Shown: piece after piece, positions 1 through 5,941 of the stretch
Position numbering within the stretch: the stretch's first letter is position 1
Layout of the letters: each line of letters opens with the position of its first letter
Assembly (NCBI GenBank): GCA_003139735.1
Contig: PLGA01000488.1
Coordinates: 1 to 8,071, forward strand
DNA: 8,071 nt
Direction of reading: 5' to 3'
DNA from: Bryobacterales bacterium
GTDB lineage: Bacteria > Acidobacteriota > Terriglobia > Bryobacterales > Bryobacteraceae
Program-made: the position numbers and the translations under genes
Notes under the pieces: generated by a model
The model's input: the letters and a program-made list of their open reading frames with translations, nothing else
Told to the model about the DNA's origin: nothing
Databases searched by the model: none

Positions 1-225
1 TCTCGGTATTTCCGCTCCTGGAAACGCCGTTGGCGAATCGGACCTCGAAGGCATCTGGGGATCGCCGGGATCCGATTCGCTCTCCGGGGAATGCGTCAAC
101 TCGCAAACTCGGCTGCACGCCGGCGGGCGACGCCAGCGAAGTTATTCCGGACCTCGACGAACCTGCTGATCGGCATCGGCTTTCGAGATCCTCCCGGCCG
201 CGCCGCCCCACCGCAGGCCAATTCC

Positions 226-312
226 GATGCCCAGTTGATCGAGATCTGGCTGCACGGCCGCCCGCCCCATACCCAGGCCGCCTACGCCGGCGATATCGCC
301 AGGTTCTGCTGA
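226..312 (+). pseudogene. Tyrosine recombinase/integrase N-terminal fragment (relic)
   Basis: The frame reads LIEIWLHGRPPHTQAAY followed by AGDIARF and then Cys-stop. This matches the start of the SAM-like core-binding domain of tyrosine recombinases (pattern: L..WL.GR..HT..AY..D..RFL). Family proteins continue for roughly 250 more residues, including the catalytic R...H-x-x-R...Y. None of that follows here: the frame stops at 310-312 and no other frame downstream resumes the homology. The same frame is open leftward to base 1 (about 75 further codons), but that part is not recognisable as integrase. I infer a decayed remnant truncated by rearrangement or deletion. Recognition rests on about 27 residues from memory of the family. 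Confidence 0.55.
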
Positions 313-633
313 TGCGAGGCACCAAGCTGTCGATGTCGAAGGAGTCGACGAATCTCTGGAGATAGGCTGGCGTTACGGCGGCAACGGCTTCCGTGGCCCA
401 GCGCAGCAGAAGTAGCAGAGCGTGATTCCGCTTGTGGGTTCAAGGTTCGTTACGCCCTAAGACGTTTGGCTTCGAGCAGGATGCATTCGGCGGGATGGCT
501 GCGGAGCGGTTGCAGCGGCTACAGTTAGCCTGGAGTTCCGTGTCGTCGTTGTGATAACATCGTGCCGTCGACGCGTTTTGAGGCGGCCGGAAAAGTGCAC
601 GGGCCATGCCTCTATGTGCAGGGGTTTGGAGAT
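313..633. other. Intergenic region without a recognisable gene
   Basis: I see no convincing gene here. The short frames on either strand show no family resemblance and no good ribosome binding site. It separates the integrase relic from the first antiterminator gene and should contain that gene's promoter. A loose -10-like TAACAT at 554-559 follows a TG-containing stretch, but the -35 position 17 bases upstream (TGGAGT) is poor, so I do not call a promoter. The first part may be decayed mobile-element DNA, judging only from the adjacent relic. Confidence 0.4.
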
Positions 634-1173
634 ATGGGACGGCCAAGCTCGCGCCCACTACCGGCGTGGCCTACAAACGATTTGAACAGCCCAGCGTGGT
701 TCTTGCTTACCGTGCGGCCCCAGAATGAGCGCAGCGTAGCGCGAGCTCTGAAAGCAAAAGGGTTCGAGGTATTCGTCCCCACGCGAGCCGTACGGAGTCA
801 GTGGTCTGACCGGCTCAAGGTCCAGGATGTGCCGCTGTTTCCGTTCTACGTCTTTTGCCGGTTCTCACCGCGAGACTGGCCAATCATCTTGGGTACCTTT
901 GGGCTTACGGGCTATCGTCAATGCGAAAAGCCTGTCATTGTCACGGATGCGGAGGTCGAATCGCTGAAGCGTATCGGCTCACTATATGCAGCGGAAACAT
1001 GCGACCCTCCTGGATTAGGAGAGGAGGTTCAGGTAAGAAGCGATCCTGGTATCCGCGGGATTCTTCTTCGGGGGGGGCCAGTTTGGCGTGTCGCAGTCGA
1101 TTTCCAAAGCATCGGACAGTTCGTCGTAATCGAGGCGCCCTCGGATCAGTTCGTTCGCGTGGCCGATGCATAG
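634..1173 (+). CDS. UpxY/RfaH-like specialised NusG transcription antiterminator (first of tandem pair)
   Basis: A 179-residue protein of the NusG superfamily. Residues about 20-115 form the NGN domain: AWFLLTVRPQNE, then the core QWSDRLKVQDVPLFPFYVFCRF, corresponding to the family pattern RRWSDR.K....PLFPGYVF. Residues about 128-179 resemble a KOW domain (GEEVQVRSDPGIRG...WRVAVDF). Such proteins bind RNA polymerase and suppress pausing or termination on specific, usually surface-polysaccharide, operons. The start is uncertain. A GTG at 562 would add 24 residues but has no ribosome binding site and would precede the conserved domain by a long tail. ATG 634 has an AGGGG about 9 bases upstream and leaves a normal N-terminus. 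The usual Gly of the GYVF motif is Phe here. Codons for RGGP in the KOW part lie on a run of eight G. The paralogue follows 232 bases downstream. The specific target is unknown. Confidence 0.82.
   Translation: MGRPSSRPLPAWPTNDLNSPAWFLLTVRPQNERSVARALKAKGFEVFVPTRAVRSQWSDRLKVQDVPLFPFYVFCRFSPRDWPIILGTFGLTGYRQCEKPVIVTDAEVESLKRIGSLYAAETCDPPGLGEEVQVRSDPGIRGILLRGGPVWRVAVDFQSIGQFVVIEAPSDQFVRVADA
1070..1077 (+). repeat. G8 homopolymer inside antiterminator gene
   Basis: Eight consecutive G fall in the KOW-like part of the first antiterminator (codons CGG GGG GGG CCA). The present length keeps the frame intact. Losing one G would lead to a stop at 1127-1129. Gaining one G would open a frame running to a TGA at 1407-1409 that overlaps the ATG at 1406 of the second antiterminator. 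Long G runs are known slippage sites in phase-variable genes of other bacteria; slippage here is not shown. Confidence 0.6.
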
Positions 1174-1405
1174 GCTTTGACTTTTGTGGCCTTGCATGGC
1201 GTCGCGTTCGAGGGAATCAGGCCGGTCCGTGCGGGCAGATCTGTCTAACAGGACGAGGCGGAAAGCGCCTTCCGGACGCCTTGCAGAACAAAGCCCACGT
1301 TGGCTCGTTGCACGCCGGTGGCGGTACTTGTTGTCCAACCGTGCAATACGATTTCTGCTTGACCGGACAGCCCGAATACTGCAACATACAAATAGACCCT
1401 AAACG

Positions 1406-1987
1406 ATGATAGAAGCAATGGGGCTGAAAATGGCGGTAGCTTTCCCACCCGTATTGAGTTCGACCGAGAGGCCCCAGTCTGTCTTGGCTTGGTATGCCAT
1501 TCGCGTGCGCTCCAATTTCGAACAAGCTGTGAACGCAGCGCTTTCGGCCAAATGCTACGAGACTTTCTTGCCGATCTATCGCACCCGGCGGCGCTGGTCG
1601 GATCGAGTGAAGGAAGTGGAAGCGCCTCTCTTCAAAGGCTACACCTTTTGCCGTTTCGACGCCTTACAGCGTCGTCCCGTCCTGACCACGCCGGGCGTGG
1701 TTTCCATCGTAGGATCGTCCCACTCCGGACCCATCGAAATCGACGAGTGCGAGATCGCTGCCGTCCGCAGCGTGGTCGCGTCCGGCTCCGTGATCGGCCC
1801 ATGGCCATTCCTCCGCGAAGGCCAGTTCGTGTCCGTGGAGCGCGGCCCGTTGACCGGAGTCGAGGGCATCATCGTCAGAGTGAAGAGCCAGTACCGCCTG
1901 GTCGTATCGGTTTCCATGTTGCAGCGCTCCGTCGCTGTTGAGATCGATCGCGACTGGGTCCAGCCCGTATCGAATCGCCGTTCTTGA
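1406..1987 (+). CDS. UpxY/RfaH-like specialised NusG transcription antiterminator (second of tandem pair)
   Basis: Up to 193 residues, NusG superfamily. The NGN domain covers about residues 27-125: LAWYAIRVRSNFE, then RRRWSDRVKEVEAPLFKGYTF, then the typical TTPGVVSIVG turn. The KOW domain covers about 137-185: REGQFVSVERGPLTGVEG followed by a strand-rich tail ending near DRDWV. It is clearly paralogous to the preceding gene, sharing WSDR, the PLF....F core and FCRF, but its KOW motif is closer to the family norm. Start choice is open: ATG 1406 has no ribosome binding site, ATG 1418 is weak, and ATG 1430 has GGGG about 6 bases upstream and still leaves the whole NGN domain. An ops-like GGCGGTAGCTT sits at 1432-1442. 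An intrinsic terminator begins 10 bases after the stop, so no gene is evidently co-transcribed downstream. Expected role: locus-specific processive antitermination; target unknown. Confidence 0.87.
   Translation: MIEAMGLKMAVAFPPVLSSTERPQSVLAWYAIRVRSNFEQAVNAALSAKCYETFLPIYRTRRRWSDRVKEVEAPLFKGYTFCRFDALQRRPVLTTPGVVSIVGSSHSGPIEIDECEIAAVRSVVASGSVIGPWPFLREGQFVSVERGPLTGVEGIIVRVKSQYRLVVSVSMLQRSVAVEIDRDWVQPVSNRRS
1432..1442 (+). promoter_or_regulatory. ops-like element (GGCGGTAGCTT)
   Basis: This matches all nine fixed positions of the E. coli ops consensus GGCGGTAGNNT, the non-template DNA signal that recruits RfaH. The inner GC...GC that lets ops fold into a small hairpin is also kept. It lies at the 5' end of an RfaH-like gene, overlapping or just inside its coding start (read as codons ATG GCG GTA GCT). 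Whether acidobacterial paralogues use this signal is unknown, and the codons alone could produce the match. Confidence 0.3.
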
Positions 1988-1996
1988 CATCTGTAA

Positions 1997-2027
1997 CGCC
2001 GCTGGTTAACGCCCGGCGGCGGTTTTT
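1997..2027 (+). terminator. Intrinsic terminator after the antiterminator pair
   Basis: The 9-base arm CGCCGCTGG (1997-2005) pairs with CCGGCGGCG (2013-2021), with one T-G wobble, around a 7-base loop. G and then TTTTT follow at 2023-2027. It starts 10 bases after the stop codon of the second antiterminator gene. On the other strand no T-run follows the stem, so it does not serve the convergent PilZ gene. Confidence 0.85.
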
Positions 2028-2042
2028 CTAGAGGAGGCGCGC

Positions 2043-2537
2043 TCATGCAAGAGTGAGTGGCGACCCCTGGTCAACCGTGTCCTCACGGGGCGCGCCGGCG
2101 AGGTCCGTCGTGGATTGGATTCGGAGGGCCCGGCTTTGGAATCCGTGCCGGAATATCTCGATCGCCGTCCCGCGCCCGTCGCGCCGCACTACTACTCCTA
2201 AGATCCGGAGCTGCACAGCCGTCGCGTTTTCGCAGGGGGCTGGCCACTCGATCAACAGCTCCGCCGAGGCTCCCGCCGGGTAACAGCCTCGCGTTCTCAG
2301 GAGAACTCCGGTGCGGCTTATGTCCACCGTGTGGCTTTTCCCACTGCCGAGCACCTGTTTGTCCCGATTCAGGAACACGCGGTAGGCGACGGTCATCTTA
2401 AGTGGAAAGCGTTTCCCGGAACGCCTGTCCCGGCGAGCAGTCGTCAGCATACCGATGTGGTTCGGGCTCGCAGTTCGCAATTTGACTTCCCATCCGTCAG
2501 TAATTAGCAGTGAATTGAAAACAGGAAGCTTCTGCAT
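2043..2537 (-). CDS. PilZ-domain protein (candidate c-di-GMP effector), leftward
   Basis: 164 residues from ATG 2537, or 135 from an internal ATG at 2450. The PilZ domain begins near residue 36 with RRSGKRF (the RxxxR c-di-GMP contact, R39 and R43). It continues with DISRTG at 72-77, the [D/N]xSxxG motif, so both ligand-binding motifs are present. The domain ends near residue 140, followed by a short unstructured tail. No other domain is seen, so it is a stand-alone PilZ adaptor or effector. Upstream of 2537 a GGAG lies about 10 bases away; ATG 2450 has no clear ribosome binding site but places the start just before the domain. It converges on the antiterminator pair and diverges from the second PilZ gene. 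The bound partner is not deducible. Confidence 0.8.
   Translation of the reverse strand: MQKLPVFNSLLITDGWEVKLRTASPNHIGMLTTARRDRRSGKRFPLKMTVAYRVFLNRDKQVLGSGKSHTVDISRTGVLLRTRGCYPAGASAELLIEWPAPCENATAVQLRILGVVVRRDGRGTAIEIFRHGFQSRALRIQSTTDLAGAPREDTVDQGSPLTLA
2045..2056 (+). other. Consensus ribosome binding site with a three-codon ORF (MQE-stop)
   Basis: GAGGAGG at 2031-2037 stands 7 bases before ATG 2045, an ideal Shine-Dalgarno arrangement, but the frame stops after three codons (ATG CAA GAG TGA). The site lies just past the terminator and overlaps the 3' end of the opposite-strand PilZ gene. It could be the stranded start of a lost gene, a leader-like minigene, or chance. Confidence 0.3.
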
Positions 2538-2551
2538 CGAGAATCGGCTCC

Positions 2552-2567
2552 GGCAGCCAGCGGGCCA
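2552..2567 (-). promoter_or_regulatory. Weak candidate sigma-54 element for the leftward PilZ gene
   Basis: On the minus strand the bases read TGGCCCGCTGGCTGCC. The GG (-24) and GC (-12) pairs are at the correct spacing, and 9 of 12 consensus positions match TGGCACGNNNNTTGCW. Transcription would begin near 2541, only about 4 bases before ATG 2537, which would favour translation from ATG 2450. GC-rich DNA makes chance matches likely. Confidence 0.18.
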
Positions 2568-2733
2568 CCGCAGATTCCCACATTGCCGAACAGGAATGCC
2601 TGAACTCTGGGACTTCCAAACCCGTGGGCGCCCAGTGTTTTGGATCGGTGCCAGCCGCCCTGCAAGTGAATAGCGCTACTCAATCTTCGTTCTGAGACTC
2701 TCGGAACCCCGCTGTCTACGCCTTCGCCTCCCG

Positions 2734-2749
2734 TGGCAGGCAAAGTGCA
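2734..2749 (+). promoter_or_regulatory. Candidate sigma-54 (-24/-12) promoter before the PilZ-TPR lipoprotein operon
   Basis: TGGCAGGCAAAGTGCA matches TGGCACGNNNNTTGCW at 10 of 12 fixed positions, with exact GG-to-GC spacing. Predicted transcription start is near 2760, just 5 bases before ATG 2765, so the leader would be nearly absent. No earlier in-frame start exists after the stop at 2693. Sigma-54 control is known for many exopolysaccharide and exosortase loci, which fits, but the short leader counts against it. No activator site was identified. Confidence 0.35.
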
Positions 2750-2764
2750 CGCAAAGGCTCCGGA

Positions 2765-3181
2765 ATGATGAGTCCCAGTTCGATCTCAGAGCCGGCTGCA
2801 GGGATATCGGGATCGGGCGCCGAGGGCGAGAGGCGCAGAAGCCGCCGGGCACAACTCCACTGGGTTCTGTACTTGGCCTGCAACGGCGCCGGGCGGCCAT
2901 TCCGGACACGAACAAAGAACATCAGCAGCGGCGGCTTTTACTGCGCTGTGGACCACGCTGTAAAGCCCGGCGACCAGTTTGAGTGCGATATCCTGGTCCC
3001 CACCCACGCTTCGCTGGATCCGGACGACGTCGTGTGTTTGCGATGCCGCGCCCAAGCCGTACGCGTAGAGATCATCCGGGAGGCGGCGGAGTTCGGACTC
3101 GCGTGCCGAATTCAGGATTACTTCCTAATTCACGGCTCGAACATCCGCTTCCGAATCTCTTCCGCCCCCCAAATCGATTAA
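2765..3181 (+). CDS. PilZ-domain protein (candidate c-di-GMP effector), rightward
   Basis: 138 residues. After a flexible Ser/Gly/Ala-rich N-terminus of about 20 residues comes ERRRSRR (the RxxxR element at 23-28). Then NISSGG at 52-57 gives the [N/D]xSxxG motif, and the late strand reads FGLACRIQDY. This is a complete single PilZ domain with both c-di-GMP motifs. It differs clearly from the divergent PilZ neighbour, so the two are not a recent duplication. Two adjacent ATGs (2765, 2768) are possible starts, with only a weak CGGA ahead. The stop (TAA, 3179-3181) overlaps the ATG of a small ORF as TAATG, and the lipoprotein gene follows, which suggests an operon in which c-di-GMP sensing is linked to an envelope lipoprotein. 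A C6 run at 3165-3170 lies just before the stop. Confidence 0.8.
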   Translation: MMSPSSISEPAAGISGSGAEGERRRSRRAQLHWVLYLACNGAGRPFRTRTKNISSGGFYCAVDHAVKPGDQFECDILVPTHASLDPDDVVCLRCRAQAVRVEIIREAAEFGLACRIQDYFLIHGSNIRFRISSAPQID

Positions 3182-3279
3182 TGGCGCCGAAAATGCGATA
3201 TGCCCGGACTGAGCGTGAGGCGGAGCTATTGAAGGCATCTGGCATGGGCGGGGACACGTCAAGCGAAGGAGTACTCTAA
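3181..3279 (+). CDS. Possible 32-residue small ORF coupled between PilZ and lipoprotein genes
   Basis: It encodes 32 residues beginning MAPKMRYARTEREAELLKAS, a charged stretch of likely helix, and ending in a Gly/Ser tail. Its ATG overlaps the PilZ stop as TAATG (3179-3183), and its own TAA overlaps the lipoprotein ATG in the same way (3277-3281). It has no Shine-Dalgarno of its own, so it could be translated only by re-initiation. A -1 slip on the C6 run at 3165-3170 would instead fuse it to the PilZ protein. No family is recognised. It may equally be a spacer that happens to be open; the double TAATG is the main support. Confidence 0.35.
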   Translation: MAPKMRYARTEREAELLKASGMGGDTSSEGVL

Positions 3280-5537
3280 TGCGCGGAAAAGTAAGCGTTT
3301 TGTGTGTCACGGCGGTTCTGGCGTTCTACGGATGCGCTCAATCTCCGCAGGCGAAAGAAGCCAAGTATCTGGAGAAAGGGAAGAAGGCGCTGCAACAGAA
3401 GAATTACTCGGTCGCGATTCTCCAATTCAAGAACGCAGCCCAGGCGCAGCCGTTGGACGCCGAAGCGTACTATCAACTGGGCTTGGCTTATCTGGCTGCA
3501 AACGACTATAACACCGCCGCCTCAGCCTTTCTCAAAGCCACCGAGCTGAATCCCAAGCACGCCGCAGCGCAACTGAAGGTGGCGACACTGATGGCCACGA
3601 GCCGCAACAACCAGATCGTCGAGGAGGCGCAGAAACGGTCCGAAGAGGTGCTGAATCTGCTTCCCGAGGATGTGGACGCTCTGAACGTCCTGGCGATCAC
3701 GGAGTTACGGCTGGGAAAACCCGAAGACGCAGAGACCCACCTGGAGGAGGCGCTCAAGAAGTCTCCCAGCAGCCTGAGGTCGTCCGTCGCTCTGGCGCAG
3801 ACCCGACTCGCGCGGAAAGATGTGCCCGGCGCCGAGGAGGCGCTCAAGCAGGCCGCGGCCCAGTCCCCGAAATCCCCGGAACCCAGCGTCTATCTAGGGG
3901 ATTTCTACCTTTCCCAGGGGAAAACGGCCGAGGCGGAACAGCAGTTCCGCCACGCGCTCCAGATCGACCCTAAACATGGTCCGGCGCTTATTGCTCTAGG
4001 GGCCATGCAGGTGCGCGCTGGGCAGATGGACCAAGCCGACCAGACCTACAGGCAGGTCGCAGCTCTCCCCGGCAAACAGTACAGACCGGTTCACGCGCTC
4101 TTTCTCTTTCAGTCCGGCAAGCGCGATGAGGCTCTGGCTGAGTTCGAGAAGCTGACCAAAGACGACCCCAGCGACCGCACGCTGCGCTCGGACTTGGTGC
4201 AAGCTTATCTGGCGCTCAACCGGATCGGCGACGCCGAGAGGGTGTTGACGGCCGCTCTGAAGAAGAACCAACTCGACGTCGACGCTTTGATGCAGCGCAG
4301 CCGGATTTACCTGGGCGCGAAGAAGTACGCCGAAGCGCAGAAGGACCTGAATCAGGTCCTGCACTTCCGGAGCACTTCAGCCGAGGCGCACTACCTGCTT
4401 GCTCGAGTCTATCGTGCCCGGGGAGACGCCAGCACACAGCGGCAGGAACTGGGCGAGGCCCTGCGGTTGGATCCTAACTACATCCCAGCGCGCGTCGAAC
4501 AGGCGCAAGCGCTCATCGCCAGCGGCGGCGCGCAGTCCGCGCTGGAGCTTCTGGACCAGGCTCCCGAAGCGCAGAGGAAGACGGTCGCCGTAGTCGTGGA
4601 ACGGAATTGGGCGCTGATGGGCCTTGGTCAGAACGCGGAGGCCAGAAAGGGCGTCGATCAGGCGCTGGCAGGCGCCAAGGTTCCCGATGCGCTGGTTCAG
4701 GACGGAATCCTGAAACTGATCCAGAAGGATTACTCCGGCGCTCGCGTGGCGGCCGAGCAGGCGCTTGCTCTCAGCCCGCAAGACACCCGTGCGCTAAACC
4801 TTCTGGCACAGTCCTATACAGCTCAGAAGCAGGCGGCGGCCGGCGTCCAGAAGGTTCGGGAATACGCCGCGAAACAGCCGAATTCGGCCCCGGTGCAGGG
4901 GTTTCTCGGACAACTCCTGGCCTCTAACGGCGATCGCGCGGGCGCCCGTAAGGCTTTTGAATCCGCCAAAGCGGCCAACCCCAGTCTGACCGGCCCGGAT
5001 ATCGCCCTGGCTGAATTGGATGCGGGCGAAGGCAAGCGGGACGATGCCCGCAGGAGGCTGTCCGCCGTGGTCTCCGCCCATCCCGAGAGTCTCGCCGGTC
5101 AGATGCTGTGGGCGCAAGTGGAATTCGACGACGGCAAGTACGCGGCTGCGATGGAGCATTTCCGTAAGGTGTTGGCGCTCGATGAGAAGAACGCCATGGC
5201 CTTGAACAGTCTGGCGTACCTGCTGGCCGACAGCGGACAAGCGGACGAAGCGCTGAAGTACGCGCAGCAGGCAAAGGAGATCGCGCCCGATGACGCGGCT
5301 GTGGACGACACTTTGGGGTGGACCTATTTCAAGAAGGGCCTGTACCCGATGGCTGTGTCGCAACTGGAGAGCGCGACGGCCAGGGGAGACTCGGCGCGCC
5401 GAGAGTACCATCTGGCGATGGCCTACCTGAAGGCTGGCGACGCGGTCCGCGGGCGCAAGCGTCTGCAACTGGCGATGAAGCTGGATCCAAAGCTGCCGGA
5501 AGCAAAGGCGGCGCAACAGATGTTCGAGGCAAAGTAA
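3279..5537 (+). CDS. Large TPR-repeat lipoprotein (PrsT/EPS-assembly-like)
   Basis: 752 residues. The N-terminus has Arg and Lys, a hydrophobic stretch (VSVLCVTAVLAFYG) and Cys19, a lipoprotein signal with a slightly atypical lipobox (FYGC). The residue after Cys is Ala, so outer-membrane sorting is plausible. The rest is tandem TPRs of about 34 residues, clear at 26-59, 60-93, 132-165, 166-199, 202-235, 334-367, 368-401, 605-638, 639-672 and 673-706, with more diverged copies between. The usual signature (A..LG..Y...G.Y..A...F..AL...P) is visible in most. The layout resembles the PEP-CTERM/exosortase-associated TPR lipoprotein PrsT and TPR scaffolds of exopolysaccharide export, though no exosortase is in this window. 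An AAGGAG at 3266-3271, 7 bases before ATG 3279, makes the start secure. Likely co-expressed with the upstream PilZ gene. Exact role unknown; scaffold in the envelope is the safest inference. Confidence 0.85.
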   Translation: MRGKVSVLCVTAVLAFYGCAQSPQAKEAKYLEKGKKALQQKNYSVAILQFKNAAQAQPLDAEAYYQLGLAYLAANDYNTAASAFLKATELNPKHAAAQLKVATLMATSRNNQIVEEAQKRSEEVLNLLPEDVDALNVLAITELRLGKPEDAETHLEEALKKSPSSLRSSVALAQTRLARKDVPGAEEALKQAAAQSPKSPEPSVYLGDFYLSQGKTAEAEQQFRHALQIDPKHGPALIALGAMQVRAGQMDQADQTYRQVAALPGKQYRPVHALFLFQSGKRDEALAEFEKLTKDDPSDRTLRSDLVQAYLALNRIGDAERVLTAALKKNQLDVDALMQRSRIYLGAKKYAEAQKDLNQVLHFRSTSAEAHYLLARVYRARGDASTQRQELGEALRLDPNYIPARVEQAQALIASGGAQSALELLDQAPEAQRKTVAVVVERNWALMGLGQNAEARKGVDQALAGAKVPDALVQDGILKLIQKDYSGARVAAEQALALSPQDTRALNLLAQSYTAQKQAAAGVQKVREYAAKQPNSAPVQGFLGQLLASNGDRAGARKAFESAKAANPSLTGPDIALAELDAGEGKRDDARRRLSAVVSAHPESLAGQMLWAQVEFDDGKYAAAMEHFRKVLALDEKNAMALNSLAYLLADSGQADEALKYAQQAKEIAPDDAAVDDTLGWTYFKKGLYPMAVSQLESATARGDSARREYHLAMAYLKAGDAVRGRKRLQLAMKLDPKLPEAKAAQQMFEAK

Positions 5538-5941
5538 CGCGCAGGCGGCGTTCCCAGAGTTTGGCCGCCGGGCGGCTCGCCACAGGCTGGACCTGTGCAT
5601 CTCCTTCGACGTAAGAGTCGCGCGCCGCTCCAGGGCGGCCCAGTGGGGTGTGGAGGGCTTTTGTGCGCACCGCTCCCCCGGCTGACCGGCTGACACGCGC
5701 CGCGCCTACCCCGCTACACCATGAAAAGCGCGCGCCGTCCGGGGCGCCAAATCCAGGGCGTGCGGTTTCAAATAAGTGTCAAAAGGATTTCCCGAATTCC
5801 GGGAGTTGGACGCCCGCGCGCCCTGCTACACGGAAACGGACTCGCGTCTGCCCGGCATCTTCCCTGTCAAAAACCCATCCCCGCCCCAAAGCCTCGCCAA
5901 TTCCGGCGCCTTGCCAATTGCCGTGCGGCGAGTACGTGGCC
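5538..5941. other. Convergent intergenic region with small GC hairpins
   Basis: No convincing gene lies here. Just after the lipoprotein gene are several short perfect stems: 5544-5549 with 5564-5569, or alternatively 5564-5568 with 5572-5576; 5581-5586 with 5592-5597 (CACAGG/CCTGTG); 5607-5610 with 5617-5620; and 5624-5628 with 5635-5639. None is followed by a T-run, so termination here may be factor-dependent. A near-palindrome TCCCGAATTCCGGGA lies around 5788-5803. GCCAATT occurs twice (5896-5902, 5913-5919). On the minus strand a T5 run (complement of about 5872-5876) follows a G-rich stretch without a clear stem. Confidence 0.4.

Noticed and set aside
562..633. GTG 562 start for the first antiterminator
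   Set aside because: No ribosome binding site, and the 24 extra residues match nothing; ATG 634 with AGGGG upstream is better.
855..1409. 184-codon plus-strand frame overlapping the first antiterminator
   Set aside because: No family resemblance and it overlaps a good NGN-KOW gene. It matters only as the frame reached if the G8 run gained a base.
2053..2401. Plus-strand frames opposite the leftward PilZ gene
   Set aside because: No ribosome binding site, Arg/Ser/Pro-rich composition typical of shadow frames, and the PilZ motifs on the other strand are clear.
4794..5696. 300-codon open frame antisense to the TPR lipoprotein gene
   Set aside because: It is opposite a strongly supported repeat protein, has no recognisable domain, and is the kind of frame GC-rich coding bias produces.
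5647..5720. tRNA-like span: GGTGT and ACACC ends 74 bases apart
   Set aside because: Only five terminal pairs form; there is no T-arm GTTCRANTC, no D-arm signature and no anticodon stem.
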